Assembly (NCBI RefSeq): GCF_004209755.1
Contig: NZ_CP035913.1
Span: forward strand, 682,001-746,000
Direction: 5' to 3'
DNA: 64,000 nucleotides
DNA from: Pseudoduganella lutea
GTDB lineage: Bacteria > Pseudomonadota > Gammaproteobacteria > Burkholderiales > Burkholderiaceae_D
Part shown: positions 1 through 9,548 of the stretch, in pieces
Numbering within the stretch: position 1 is the stretch's first letter
Layout: every line of letters starts with the position of its first letter
The notes under the pieces: model-generated
What the model was told of the DNA's origin: nothing
What the model saw: only the letters and a program-made list of their open reading frames with translations
Databases searched by the model: none
Program-made: the position numbers and the translations under genes

Positions 1-1
1 G

Positions 2-217
2 CCCACCTACTACGACTACAACTGGACGGTGCGCGCCGACATGCCGGCCGACCTGAAGAAGAAGATCACCGATGCCTTCCTGGCCCTCGATCCGTCCACG
101 CCCGAAGGCAAGGAAATCCTCGACCTGCAGCGTGCCACGAAGTTCATCCCGACCAAGGCGGAAAACTACGTGAACATCGAAGCCGCGGCAAAGAACGCCG
201 GCCTGCTGAAGAAGTAA
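2..217 (+). CDS. Phosphonate-type ABC transporter substrate-binding protein, C-terminal fragment
   Basis: Only the last 71 residues are inside the window; the gene starts upstream of the edge. The reading frame is open from base 2 to a TAA stop. The visible part (lysine-rich helices, a segment on a helper helix DLKKKITDAFLALD, then a short tail ending GLLKK) fits the end of a PhnD-like periplasmic binding protein. The stronger argument is context: four bases later starts a PhnC-like ATPase followed by two PhnE-like permeases on the same strand, the usual phnDCE order. It would capture phosphonate, phosphite or a related ligand in the periplasm; the substrate cannot be told from this fragment. 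Confidence 0.75.
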   Translation, partial: PTYYDYNWTVRADMPADLKKKITDAFLALDPSTPEGKEILDLQRATKFIPTKAENYVNIEAAAKNAGLLKK

Positions 218-220
218 GCC

Positions 221-1084
221 GTGGAAGGCAGCGACGTGACGCGTGACCGCGACAGCGTGACCTCCGATACGTTCATCTATCGGCTGGAAGAAATGTCCGC
301 CCGCCATGCGGGCGGCACGCGGGCATATGCGCTGCAAGGCATCACGCTGGCCGTGCGGCCTGGCGAACAGCTGGCGCTGATCGGCCCTTCCGGGGCCGGC
401 AAGACCACGCTGCTGGCCACGCTGTCGGTGGGCCACGCGCCGGACGGCGGCAGGTTCGAGGCGTTCGGCCTTGATCCCTGGCGCCTGTCCGACCGCGAGC
501 GCCACAAGCTGCGCGCGCGCCTGTTCCTGGCCCCGCAAACGCCGCCATTGCCGCCGCGTCAGCGCGTGGTCACCGCCGTTCTCGCGGCGCGGTTGCCGCA
601 GTGGAGCCTGTGGCAGGCGCTGGCATCGCTGGTCAGGCCCGCCGAGCCGGAAGCGGCCTGGCGCGCGCTGTCCCGCTTCAACCTGGGCGACAAGCTGTAT
701 GCGCGCGTGGACCGGCTGTCCGGCGGCGAGCGCCAGCGCTGCGGCCTGGCAAGGCTGCTGCTGTCGTCGGCGCAGGCCCTGCTGGTGGACGAGCCGCTGT
801 CCGCGCTCGATCCCGCACTGTCGCAACTCACATTGACCACGCTGCAGCAGGAAGCGGCGGCGCGCAACGCCGCCCTCGTGTGCAGCCTGCACCAGGTGGA
901 TCTCGCCCTGGCGCACTTTCCCCGCATCGTGGCGCTGAAGGAAGGCCGCATCGTGTTCGACCTGCCGCGCGACCAGGTCACGCAGGCCATGATCGACGAC
1001 TTGTACCTGAACGAACAGCCGCCCGCGAACACGCCGCATCCGGTCGACCTGCCGGCCAAGCTGGCCGTCGGCGCCTGCCTCTGA
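221..1084 (+). CDS. phnC: Phosphonate ABC transporter ATP-binding protein (PhnC-like)
   Basis: ATPase that would power a phosphonate/phosphite-type importer. Walker A GPSGAGKTT lies at residues 55-63, the ABC signature LSGGERQR near residue 167, and Walker B LLVDEP just after it, followed by the D-loop SALD and the H-loop histidine in SLHQ. Length 287 residues is slightly long for PhnC (about 260-280) because the N-terminus has about 20 extra residues. The start used is GTG at 221; the recognisable domain begins around residue 20, so a later start (for example ATG 293 to 296 region) is possible. It lies between the binding-protein gene and two permeases, with only a 3-base gap upstream, so co-transcription is likely. 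Confidence 0.85.
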   Translation: MEGSDVTRDRDSVTSDTFIYRLEEMSARHAGGTRAYALQGITLAVRPGEQLALIGPSGAGKTTLLATLSVGHAPDGGRFEAFGLDPWRLSDRERHKLRARLFLAPQTPPLPPRQRVVTAVLAARLPQWSLWQALASLVRPAEPEAAWRALSRFNLGDKLYARVDRLSGGERQRCGLARLLLSSAQALLVDEPLSALDPALSQLTLTTLQQEAAARNAALVCSLHQVDLALAHFPRIVALKEGRIVFDLPRDQVTQAMIDDLYLNEQPPANTPHPVDLPAKLAVGACL

Positions 1085-1104
1085 TCCACCGCCACCGCAG
1101 AACG

Positions 1105-1950
1105 ATGCAAAGCATTCCCGCCGCACCCTATGCCGAGCGCCATCCCGATCCCGCGTGGCGCGGTCGCGTCACGTACACGGTCGTCGCGCTGCTGATCCTG
1201 TGGCCGATGCTGGTCGCCAGCGAATTCAAGCCATCGATCCTGTTCGATGGCGACAGCCTGGCCGCCACGCTGCGCTTCCTCGCCGATTTCCTGCCGCCGG
1301 CGCACTCGCCCGAGTTCCTGCTGCTGCTGCTGCGCGAAACGTGGCAGACCGTCGCCATCGCTACGGCCGGCCTCACGCTGGCGCTGCTGGGCGCCATCCC
1401 CGCCACGCTGGTCGTAACCGAGCGCCTGTCGATCTCGCGGCTTGGCACCGGCCGCATGGCATGGGCTTCGCGCGCCGTGCGGCAGGCCATGCGCTGGCTG
1501 CTGGTATTGCTGCGCAGCGTGCCCGAACTCGTGTGGGCGCTGCTGTTCGTGCGCATCATCGGCCTCGGCCCCACCGCCGGCGTGCTGGCCATCGCCCTCA
1601 CCTATTGCGGCATGCTGGGCAAGGTGTATGCCGAGATCCTCGAATCGTCCGAGCGCCATGCCAGCGACACGCTGCTGGCCAACGGCGGCTCGCGCCTGCA
1701 GGCGCTGCTCTATGCCGCGCTGCCGGAATCGGCCTCCGAACTGGTGTCGTACACCGTGTACCGCTGGGAATGCGCGATCCGCGGTTCCGTCGTGATGGGC
1801 TTCGTCGGCGCCGGCGGCCTGGGCCAGCGGATGGATGAATCGATGAAGATGCTGGCCGGCGGCGAGGTATCGGCGATGCTGCTGGTGTTCGTGCTGCTCG
1901 TCGCCTGCGCCGACGTCGTGTCCAAAGCCTTGCGAAAGCGCCTCGGATGA
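1105..1950 (+). CDS. phnE: Phosphonate ABC transporter permease (PhnE-like), first copy
   Basis: Inner-membrane permease of the phosphonate-type importer, 281 residues. The hydrophobic segments include one at about residues 20-40 and others around the middle and C-terminus. The permease-type EAA-like loop is visible in the segment around LLANGGSRLQALLYAALPES, followed by the family-typical ending with GFVGAGGLGQ. The start is ATG 1105, 20 bases after the ATPase stop; the open frame extends far upstream but that part is antisense-type filler inside phnC. The stop overlaps the start of the next permease by four bases (ATGA). Two consecutive permease genes are common in phn-type clusters and suggest a heterodimeric channel. 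Confidence 0.85.
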   Translation: MQSIPAAPYAERHPDPAWRGRVTYTVVALLILWPMLVASEFKPSILFDGDSLAATLRFLADFLPPAHSPEFLLLLLRETWQTVAIATAGLTLALLGAIPATLVVTERLSISRLGTGRMAWASRAVRQAMRWLLVLLRSVPELVWALLFVRIIGLGPTAGVLAIALTYCGMLGKVYAEILESSERHASDTLLANGGSRLQALLYAALPESASELVSYTVYRWECAIRGSVVMGFVGAGGLGQRMDESMKMLAGGEVSAMLLVFVLLVACADVVSKALRKRLG

Positions 1951-2741
1951 CCGCGCCCCGGATGCCTTCGCCGCCGCCACGCCGCTGGTCGGGCGCCGTC
2001 ATGGCGCTGCTGCTGGCCGCGCTGGTCGTGGCCAGCTTTGCCAGCCTGCCGCTGCAGTTCGCGGCATTCTTCACCGCCGACGCGGTTTCCTCCGTGGCCG
2101 AATTCCTCGCCGGGTTCGCCCCGCCCGAAACGGGCGCGGGTTTCCTGCGCAAGACCGCCATCGCCACCGCGGAAACGCTGGCCATGTCCGCGGTCGGCAC
2201 GCTGCTGGCCGTGGTGGCCGGCGTGCTGCTGGCGATCCCCGCCGCCGGCCGCTTCGGCCGCCCTTTGCGCGGCGCCGTGCGCGCCGTGCTGAATGTGCTG
2301 CGCTCGATTCCCGAACTGGTATGGGCATCGGTACTGCTGATCGCCGCGGGCCTGGGCCCGTTTCCCGGCGCGCTGGCCCTCGGCGCGCACACGGCCGGCG
2401 TGCTGGGCCGCCTGTTCGCCGATGCGCTGGAAAACGCCACGCCGCTGCCCGAGCAGAGCCTGCGCACCAACGGCGCCACGCCGATGGCCGCATTCCTGTA
2501 TGCCACGCTGCCTCAGACGCTGCCGCAAATGCTGTCCTATACGCTTTATCGCTGGGAAAACAATATCCGCGCCGCCGCCATCCTCGGCGTCGTCGGCGCG
2601 GGTGGCCTGGGCCAGATGCTGAAATACCACCTGTCGCTGTTCCAGATGGAGAAGGCCGCCACCGTGATCCTGGCCATGCTGCTGCTGGTGGCACTCGTGG
2701 ATGCCGCCAGTTTCTGGCTGCGCCGTACCCTCACGCGATAA
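1947..2741 (+). CDS. phnE: Phosphonate ABC transporter permease (PhnE-like), second copy
   Basis: Second inner-membrane permease, 264 residues, paralogous to the preceding one. It shares the block RSIPELVWA with RSVPELVWA of its neighbour, the coupling segment around LRTNGATPMAAFLYATLPQ, and the conserved GVVGAGGLGQ near the C-terminus. The ATG start overlaps the stop of the first permease (ATGA), which points to translational coupling and a heterodimeric membrane unit. It is the last certain member of the import operon; the next gene begins 48 bases downstream. Confidence 0.85.
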   Translation: MTAPRMPSPPPRRWSGAVMALLLAALVVASFASLPLQFAAFFTADAVSSVAEFLAGFAPPETGAGFLRKTAIATAETLAMSAVGTLLAVVAGVLLAIPAAGRFGRPLRGAVRAVLNVLRSIPELVWASVLLIAAGLGPFPGALALGAHTAGVLGRLFADALENATPLPEQSLRTNGATPMAAFLYATLPQTLPQMLSYTLYRWENNIRAAAILGVVGAGGLGQMLKYHLSLFQMEKAATVILAMLLLVALVDAASFWLRRTLTR

Positions 2742-2789
2742 CGACCCGCCGATGACGGCATCACCACCCCGATACCCGACAGGAACCCG

Positions 2790-3470
<681 letters not shown>

Positions 3471-3611
3471 GACGTCATATTTTTGTATAGGACGCGCGCT
3501 TTTTTTTATAACCGTAGTATGATTTAAATAACTTGCTTGGTTATCAATAGTTTTGTACTTTCCAACAAGCCAACGCCTTTTCACGCATTTCTTTTGAGGG
3601 AGGGGAGCAAA

Positions 3612-3899
3612 ATGAGCGTAAGGCAAAAAAAACTCGAGCTGATCGAAGCGATGAACCGGGCGCGGGCACTGGAACCTTCCAGTTTCGTGCCGAACAAGTT
3701 GCTGGACACGCTGATCGAACGGATGAACCTGAAAAACGACGCCGAGCTGTGCCGGGTGCTCGAGGTGCAACCGCCGATCATCAGCAAGATCCGGCACCGC
3801 AAGCTGGCCGTTGGCGCAACGATCCTGTTGCGCATGCATGAGAAATCCGAATTGAGCATCCGAGAACTCAAAGAACTCACCAATGCGTCAGTGCACTGA
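3612..3899 (+). CDS. Small helix-turn-helix (Cro/XRE-like) DNA-binding protein
   Basis: A 95-residue protein; start chosen at ATG 3612 because a strong GGGAGGGGAG ribosome site lies just upstream, although the frame is open from 3537. Residues about 30-75 look like a lambda-repressor-type helix-turn-helix: NDAELCRVLEVQPPIISKIR has the expected helix, turn and recognition helix spacing. No other domain is visible, so it could be a transcriptional repressor or a plasmid/phage-type Cro relative. It sits alone in an AT-richer stretch between the ABC operon and the efflux genes, and a rho-independent terminator follows. Target genes are unknown. Confidence 0.7.
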   Translation: MSVRQKKLELIEAMNRARALEPSSFVPNKLLDTLIERMNLKNDAELCRVLEVQPPIISKIRHRKLAVGATILLRMHEKSELSIRELKELTNASVH

Positions 3900-3913
3900 T
3901 GTGTGCAATGCCT

Positions 3914-3948
3914 GGCGCCGGCATCGCATTCCCGGCGCCCTTCTTTTT
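3914..3948 (+). terminator. Rho-independent terminator of the small DNA-binding protein gene
   Basis: Perfect 8-bp stem GGCGCCGG (3914-3921) and CCGGCGCC (3932-3939) with a 10-base loop, followed by CTTCTTTTTC. It lies 15 bases after the stop codon of the gene ending at 3899. Confidence 0.75.
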
Positions 3949-3955
3949 CTCCGCG

Positions 3956-3985
3956 GTCAAACTCCTCGCAGTCAAACTCCCCGCA
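3956..3985. repeat. 15-bp tandem duplication
   Basis: GTCAAACTCCTCGCA (3956-3970) is followed directly by GTCAAACTCCCCGCA (3971-3985), identical at 14 of 15 bases. It lies in the non-coding gap between the small regulator and the efflux operon (3900-4192), which otherwise shows only the terminator and a second short repeat. Confidence 0.7.
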
Positions 3986-4083
3986 TTAACAGCTTTCTTC
4001 ATTAATCGCTTCCCGCGATAAAGCGCCTCGCCGTTTTCCCGGTGTCGCATGCCCCGGTTCACGTTCCCGCAGTCTTCGCGCAA

Positions 4084-4109
4084 TCTTCCCGCATCTTCCC
4101 GCATCTTCC
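4084..4109. repeat. 10-bp tandem repeat, 2.6 copies
   Basis: Unit TCTTCCCGCA is present at 4084-4093 and 4094-4103 and partly at 4104-4109; degenerate copies precede it (TTCCCGCAGTCTTCGCGCAA). It is non-coding and about 85 bases before the efflux operon start. Confidence 0.65.
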
Positions 4110-4192
4110 TTTCGGGAGAAGCCGCCCTCTCCTGCCCGCCCTAGACTGGTGCACGGCATGCCTGCCGGCAGCCGATTCCGGAGGGTAAAGCG

Positions 4193-5410
4193 ATGTCCGA
4201 ACCGTTCCGCCAGCCATTGCGCCGTCCGCTGGGCGTGGCCGCCATGCTGTCCATTTCCATCCCCCTGTTCCTGTCGACCGGCTGCGATCGCGCCGAGGGC
4301 CAGGCACCCGCTGCCGGCGCACCGCCGCCCGCCCCCGTTTCCGCCGCCGCCGTCGTGGAACGGAACATCGTCGAAACGCAGGAATTCTCCGGCCGGCTCG
4401 AAGCGGTCGAGCGCGTGGAGATCCGCCCGCGCGTGCCGGGATACATCACGGCCGTGCACTTCACGCCGGGCGCGCTGGTGAAGAAAGGCCAGCCACTGTT
4501 CACGATCGATGCGCGGCCCTACCAGGCCGAAGTCGAACGGGCCGAAGCCAACGCGAATTCGGCCCGCGCGCGGGCCGGGCTGGCCAAGGTGGAACTGGAG
4601 CGCGCCGAACTGCTGCTGGGCGACCGCGCCATTGCGCGCCGCGAGTTCGACGAGCGGGTCGCCGCGCAAAAGGACCTGGATGCGGCCGCCCGCTCCGCCG
4701 GGGCCGAAGTGGCGACGGCACGCCTGAACCTCGGCTATACGCGCGTGACGTCGCCGATCGACGGCCGCGCCAGCAAGGCCGAGATCACGGTGGGCAACCT
4801 GGTCGACCAGAATGCCGTGCTGACGTCCGTCGTCTCGACGGACCGCATCTATGCCAGCTTCGATGGCGACGAGGACACTTACCTGCGCGTGCGTTCCCGC
4901 ACGCGCCAGCGGGAGCCCGTGCCCGTGCGCATCGGGCTGGCCAACGAAACGGGCTTCCCGCATGCCGGCAAGCTGGAATTCGTCGACAACCGCCTCGATC
5001 CGGCCACGGGCAGCGTGCGCATGCGCGCCACCTTCGCCAATGCGGACGGCACGCTGGTACCCGGCCTGTTCGCCCGCGTGCAGGTCTCGGCGGGCACCGA
5101 GGGCGACGGCAGCGCCGGTGCCGCACGCGTACTGCTGATCCACGACCGCGCCGTGAACACGGACCAGGACCGCAAGTTCGTCTACGTCGTCAAGGATGGC
5201 AAGGCCGAGTATCGGCCCGTGGTGCTGGGCCCGGCCGCGGACGGCCTGCGCGTCGTGCGCAAGGGCCTGGCGCCGGGCGAGAAGATCGTCGTGGGCGGCC
5301 TGCAGCGGGTGCGCCCCGGTGCGCCGCTGCAGCCGAAGATCGTGCCGATGGACACGGATCCCGATGCGCCGGCGAAGGCCGGAGCCGCCGCGCAGCCGAA
5401 GGCGGGGTGA
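4193..5410 (+). CDS. RND efflux periplasmic adaptor lipoprotein (AcrA/MexE-like)
   Basis: Membrane fusion protein, 405 residues, that would link the inner-membrane RND pump to an outer-membrane channel. The N-terminus has a lipoprotein-type signal with lipobox LSTGC (cysteine at about residue 27). The order is typical of the family: barrel-sandwich half (RVPGYITAVHFTPGALVKKGQPLF), a coiled hairpin rich in Ala/Glu/Arg at about residues 105-175, second lipoyl half (TRVTSPIDGRASKAEITVGNL without a break), beta-barrel, and membrane-proximal domain. A GGAGG ribosome site precedes ATG 4193. The stop overlaps the pump gene by four bases. No outer-membrane factor gene follows, so the pump probably borrows a TolC/OprM-type channel from elsewhere. 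Confidence 0.9.
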   Translation: MSEPFRQPLRRPLGVAAMLSISIPLFLSTGCDRAEGQAPAAGAPPPAPVSAAAVVERNIVETQEFSGRLEAVERVEIRPRVPGYITAVHFTPGALVKKGQPLFTIDARPYQAEVERAEANANSARARAGLAKVELERAELLLGDRAIARREFDERVAAQKDLDAAARSAGAEVATARLNLGYTRVTSPIDGRASKAEITVGNLVDQNAVLTSVVSTDRIYASFDGDEDTYLRVRSRTRQREPVPVRIGLANETGFPHAGKLEFVDNRLDPATGSVRMRATFANADGTLVPGLFARVQVSAGTEGDGSAGAARVLLIHDRAVNTDQDRKFVYVVKDGKAEYRPVVLGPAADGLRVVRKGLAPGEKIVVGGLQRVRPGAPLQPKIVPMDTDPDAPAKAGAAAQPKAG

Positions 5411-8400
5411 CCATGAATTTTCCCCGCTTCTTCGTCGACAAGCCGATCTTCGCGGCCGTGCTGTCGATCCTGATCTTCGTGGCCGGCCTCATGTCGATCG
5501 TTTCGCTGCCGGTCTCCGAGTACCCGGAGGTGGTGCCGCCCTCGGTGGTGGTGCGCGCCCAGTACCCCGGCGCGAACCCGAAGGTGATCGCCGAAACGGT
5601 GGCCGCGCCGCTGGAAGAGCAGATCAATGGCGTCGAACACATGCTGTACATGGATTCGAAGGCCACGTCCGATGGCGCGCTGGCGCTGACCGTCACGTTC
5701 AAGGTGGGCACGAACGTGGAACAGGCGGAAACACAGGTGCAGAACCGCGTGCAGCGGGCACTGCCGCGGCTGCCGGAGGAAGTGCGGCAGATCGGCGTGA
5801 CCACGGCGAAATCGTCGCCGAACCTGACGCTGGTGGCGCACCTGGTGTCGCCGAAAGGCCGCTACGACGATGTCTACCTGCGCAACTACGCGGTGCTGAA
5901 CGTGAAGGACCAGCTGTCGCGCATTCCCGGCATGGGCGAGGTGATCCTGTTCGGTGCCGGCGACTACGCGATGCGCATCTGGATCGACCCGCAAAAGCTG
6001 GCCGCGCGAGGCATGACGGCATCCGACGTGACCGATGCGATCCGCGAGCAGAACGTGCAGGTGGCGGCAGGTGTCGTCGGCGGCTCGCCCACCAAGGGGT
6101 CGCAGTTCCAGCTCACTGTCAACACCGCCGGGCGCCTGAAGACGGTCGACGACTTCGGCGCGATCATCGTGCGCACCAATGCCGATGGCGCCGTCACGCT
6201 GCTGCGCGACGTGGCCCGCGTCGAGCTGGGCTCAAACTCGTATTCGCTGCGCTCGCTGCTGAACAACAAGTCGGCGGCAGCGATCGGCATCTTCGAGGCG
6301 CCGGGTGCCAATGCGCTGCAATTGTCCGACGACGTGCGCGCTACGCTGAAACGGCTGGAAGCGGACTTTCCCGAGGACGTGGAATGGCAGGTCGTCTACG
6401 ACCCCACGCAGTTCGTGCGCGAATCGATCCGCGCCGTCATCCACACGCTGCTCGAAGCGGTGGCACTGGTGGTGCTGGTGGTGATCGTGTTCCTGCAGAC
6501 GTGGCGCGCATCGATCATCCCGCTGCTGGCGGTGCCCGTGTCGATCGTCGGCACGTTCGCCGTGATGATGCTGTTCGGCTTCTCGATCAACACGCTGTCG
6601 CTGTTCGGCCTCGTGCTGGCCATCGGCATCGTGGTGGATGACGCCATCGTCGTGGTGGAAAACGTGGAGCGCAACATCGCTTCGGGCCTGTCGCCGCACG
6701 ACGCGACGATCCAGGCGATGAAGGAAGTGTCCGGCCCGATCGTGGCGATCGCGCTGGTGCTGTGCGCCGTGTTCGTGCCGATCGCGTTCGTGTCCGGCCT
6801 GACGGGCCAGTTCTACCGCCAGTTCGCGCTGACGATCGCGATCTCCACGGTGATCTCGGCCCTGTGCTCGCTCACGCTGGCGCCGGCCCTGTCGGCCGCG
6901 CTGCTGCGCGCCCACGATGCGCCGAAGGACCGGCTCACGCGCGCCATGGACCGGGTGCTGGGCCCGTTCTTCGGCTGGTTCAACCGCTTCTTCAGCCGCG
7001 CCTCGGAATCGTATGGCCGCGGCGTGAAGGGCGTGATGGCGCGCAAGAGCCTGGGCATCGGCGTCTACCTCGCGCTGACGGTGGCGGCCGTGTTCGTGTT
7101 CCGCGCCGTGCCGGCCGGCTTCGTGCCGCAGCAGGACAAGCAGTATCTCGTCGGCTTCGCGCAACTGCCCGACGCGGCATCGCTGGACCGCACCGATGCC
7201 GTCATCCGCCGCATGTCGGCCATCGCCAAGGACGTGCCGGGCGTGATGGACGCGGTGGCCTTCCCCGGCCTGTCGATCAATGGCTTCATCAACGCGCCGA
7301 ACACGGGCATCGTGTTCCTCGGCCTGAAACCGTTCCACGAGCGCACATCGCGCGAACTGTCGGGCGACGGCATCGCGGCCGAGGTGAACAAGCGGATGGG
7401 CGCGATCGAGGATGCGTTCATCATGGTATTCCCGCCGCCGCCCGTGAACGGGCTGGGCGCGATCGGCGGCTTCAAGATGATGGTCGAGGACCGCGCGAAC
7501 CTCGGCTACGACGCGCTGTACGCCGCCGTGCAGGCCCTGCAGGCGAAGGCGTGGCAGGAGCCGCGACTGGCGGGCGTGTTCTCCAGCTACCAGATCAACG
7601 TGCCGCAACTGTTCGCCGACGTCGACCGCACCCGCGCCAAGCAGCTCGGCGTGCCGCTGCAGTCCGTGTACCAGACCTTGCAGATCAATCTCGGTTCGCT
7701 GTACGTGAACGACTTCAACCAGTTCGGCCGCACGTACCAGGTGGTGGTGCAGGCCGATGCGCCATTCCGCTCGCAGCGCGAGCAGATCGCGCAACTGAAA
7801 GTGCGCAGCGACAAGGGCGAGATGATTCCGCTGTCGTCACTGATGCGCATCAGCGACACCTACGGGCCTGACATGGTCAACCGCTACAACGCCTACCTGT
7901 CGGCCGACATCAGCGGCGGCGCCGCGCCCGGGGTGTCGTCCGGCCAGGCGCAGGAGGCGATGACGGCGCTGGCCCGCGAAACGCTGCCGAAGGGGATCAC
8001 ATTCGAATGGACGGACCTGACCTACCAGGAAATCCTGTCCGGGAACACGATGGTGCTGGTATTCCCCCTGTGCGTGCTGCTGGTGTTCCTCGTGCTGGCC
8101 GCGCAGTACGAAAGCTGGACGCTGCCGCTGGCGGTGATCCTGATCGTGCCGATGTCGATCCTGTGCGCCCTGGTGGGCGTGAAGCTGACCGGTGGCGACA
8201 ACAACGTGTTCACGCAGATCGCGCTGTTCGTGCTGGTGGGACTGGCCTCGAAGAACGCGATCCTGATCGTGGAATTCGCCCGCGAGCTGGAAGACCATGG
8301 CCGCACCGTGGTGCAGGCCGCGCTGGAGGCATGCCGCCTGCGGCTGCGGCCCATCCTGATGACATCGATCGCCTTCATCATGGGCGTGCTGCCGCTGGTG

Positions 8401-8589
8401 TTTTCCAGCGGCGCCGGCGCCGAGATGCGCCACGCGATGGGCGTGGCCGTGTTCGCCGGCATGCTGGGCGTGACGTTCTTCGGGCTGTTCCTCACGCCGC
8501 TGTTCTACGTGCTGCTGCGCTCCCTGGCGCTGCGCGTTTCGGGCGCGCCGCACAAGCGGCACCATGCGGACACGGGGTTGGGCGCCTGA
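5407..8589 (+). CDS. RND multidrug efflux pump inner-membrane transporter (HAE1 family, MexF-like)
   Basis: Proton-driven exporter of 1060 residues, the normal size of AcrB/MexF pumps. It starts with the family-typical FFVDKPIFAAVLSI first membrane helix, has two large periplasmic loops, and in the middle carries the TM4 proton-relay aspartate pair in GIVVDDAIVVVENVER. The second half repeats the architecture, including the KNAILIVEFA motif and GVLPLVFSSGAGAEMR before the last helices. The protein resembles the MexF/BpeF-like branch more than AcrB by its short N-terminus and FPPPPVNGLG segment. It overlaps the adaptor gene by ATGA and is convergent with the next gene, leaving a 5-base gap. 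Substrates cannot be deduced. Confidence 0.92.
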   Translation: MTMNFPRFFVDKPIFAAVLSILIFVAGLMSIVSLPVSEYPEVVPPSVVVRAQYPGANPKVIAETVAAPLEEQINGVEHMLYMDSKATSDGALALTVTFKVGTNVEQAETQVQNRVQRALPRLPEEVRQIGVTTAKSSPNLTLVAHLVSPKGRYDDVYLRNYAVLNVKDQLSRIPGMGEVILFGAGDYAMRIWIDPQKLAARGMTASDVTDAIREQNVQVAAGVVGGSPTKGSQFQLTVNTAGRLKTVDDFGAIIVRTNADGAVTLLRDVARVELGSNSYSLRSLLNNKSAAAIGIFEAPGANALQLSDDVRATLKRLEADFPEDVEWQVVYDPTQFVRESIRAVIHTLLEAVALVVLVVIVFLQTWRASIIPLLAVPVSIVGTFAVMMLFGFSINTLSLFGLVLAIGIVVDDAIVVVENVERNIASGLSPHDATIQAMKEVSGPIVAIALVLCAVFVPIAFVSGLTGQFYRQFALTIAISTVISALCSLTLAPALSAALLRAHDAPKDRLTRAMDRVLGPFFGWFNRFFSRASESYGRGVKGVMARKSLGIGVYLALTVAAVFVFRAVPAGFVPQQDKQYLVGFAQLPDAASLDRTDAVIRRMSAIAKDVPGVMDAVAFPGLSINGFINAPNTGIVFLGLKPFHERTSRELSGDGIAAEVNKRMGAIEDAFIMVFPPPPVNGLGAIGGFKMMVEDRANLGYDALYAAVQALQAKAWQEPRLAGVFSSYQINVPQLFADVDRTRAKQLGVPLQSVYQTLQINLGSLYVNDFNQFGRTYQVVVQADAPFRSQREQIAQLKVRSDKGEMIPLSSLMRISDTYGPDMVNRYNAYLSADISGGAAPGVSSGQAQEAMTALARETLPKGITFEWTDLTYQEILSGNTMVLVFPLCVLLVFLVLAAQYESWTLPLAVILIVPMSILCALVGVKLTGGDNNVFTQIALFVLVGLASKNAILIVEFARELEDHGRTVVQAALEACRLRLRPILMTSIAFIMGVLPLVFSSGAGAEMRHAMGVAVFAGMLGVTFFGLFLTPLFYVLLRSLALRVSGAPHKRHHADTGLGA

Positions 8590-8594
8590 CGGCG

Positions 8595-9392
8595 TCAGGC
8601 CGCGATCGCCATCTCAACCGCCCCATCCACGCCATAATGCCGTGCATAGCGCGCATCGAGGTTCGCGAGCGGCATCAGCAGGAACAGGTCGGCGCTGTCG
8701 AAATCCGGGTCCCAGGCCGGCTCGCCGCACAGCCACGCGCCGGAACGCATGTAACCCTTCAGCAGCGCGGGCACATTGGCCGCGGCGGCCGGTTCGATCT
8801 TCGTGTGCGGGAATGGCAGGTGCGGCGTGACGCGGTATTCGGCCGGCGCCATGTGCGTTTCGCGCAGTTGCCGGAACACGGCGACGGCGTTGTGGCCACC
8901 GTCCGCGAGGCTGATGCTGGCGCAGCCGGCCAGGTAGTCGCAGCCCTGCCGTCGCATGTACTCGCCCAGCGCGGCCCACAGCAGCATGATGACGCTGCCG
9001 CCCCGGTAATCGGGATGGATACAGGCGCGGCCGGCTTCGATGATGCGCCCGCGCAGCGGATTGAGGCGGCCCACGTCGAACTCGCCCTCGGAATAAAAAC
9101 GGCCGAGCCGGCGCGCGCCGGCGGGCGCCAGCACGCGGTAGGTGCCCACCACCTGGAGCGTGCTGGTATCGCGCACGAGCAGGTGGTCGCAATGTTCGTC
9201 GAATTCGTCGCAATCGAGGCCGTCCGGCCGTGCCAGCGCGGTGAGATTCATGCCTTCGATGAAAACGCGGTAGCGCAGGCGCTGCGCTTCGCGCAACTCT
9301 TCCGCGGTGGTGGCGATGCTGGTGGCAAGGCGCGGGCGCGGGGCCCGGACGCCGGCTGCAGTATTCGTCTGCTGGATGGTCGTCTGCTGCAT
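8595..9392 (-). CDS. olsB: OlsB-like L-ornithine N-alpha-acyltransferase (GNAT fold)
   Basis: A 265-residue protein of the OlsB/hemolysin-like acyltransferase family, which uses 3-hydroxyacyl-ACP to acylate ornithine in the first step of ornithine-lipid synthesis. Visible family features are the N-terminal LREAQRLRYRVFIEGMN block, CDEFDEHCDHLLV, the strand VVGTYRVL, and RIIEAGRACIHPDYRGGSVIMLLW, which holds the acyl-carrier binding region. The companion O-acyltransferase OlsA is not adjacent, so the ornithine-lipid role is by family; other members acylate different amines. Start ATG 9392 has GAGGA upstream. It is convergent with the efflux operon. Confidence 0.75.
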   Translation of the reverse strand: MQQTTIQQTNTAAGVRAPRPRLATSIATTAEELREAQRLRYRVFIEGMNLTALARPDGLDCDEFDEHCDHLLVRDTSTLQVVGTYRVLAPAGARRLGRFYSEGEFDVGRLNPLRGRIIEAGRACIHPDYRGGSVIMLLWAALGEYMRRQGCDYLAGCASISLADGGHNAVAVFRQLRETHMAPAEYRVTPHLPFPHTKIEPAAAANVPALLKGYMRSGAWLCGEPAWDPDFDSADLFLLMPLANLDARYARHYGVDGAVEMAIAA

Positions 9393-9548
9393 GCTTCGTC
9401 CTCTCGGTGAAGTGGAGACGAAGCACAGCGTAGCGATGGATTACTTCAACAACATGACAGCAAGATAACGGTTCGGTGACCGTGGCGCCGGCGCGTCAGC
9501 TTCCATGGAGGAAGCCGGCGTGCCGGCGCCGCCCGGCAGACGAGGCGC

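Noticed and set aside
559..1980. 473-residue minus-strand open frame over the ABC genes
   Set aside because: Gln/Arg/His-rich shadow of the phnC/phnE frames without motifs.
3482..3560. AT-rich stretch considered as promoter of the small regulator
   Set aside because: Several -35/-10-like pairs can be drawn but none matches well, so no single one is reported.
9484..9530. Inverted repeat GGCGCCGGC / GCCGGCGCC considered as terminator
   Set aside because: No T-run on either strand and GC-rich palindromes of this length are common in this genome.
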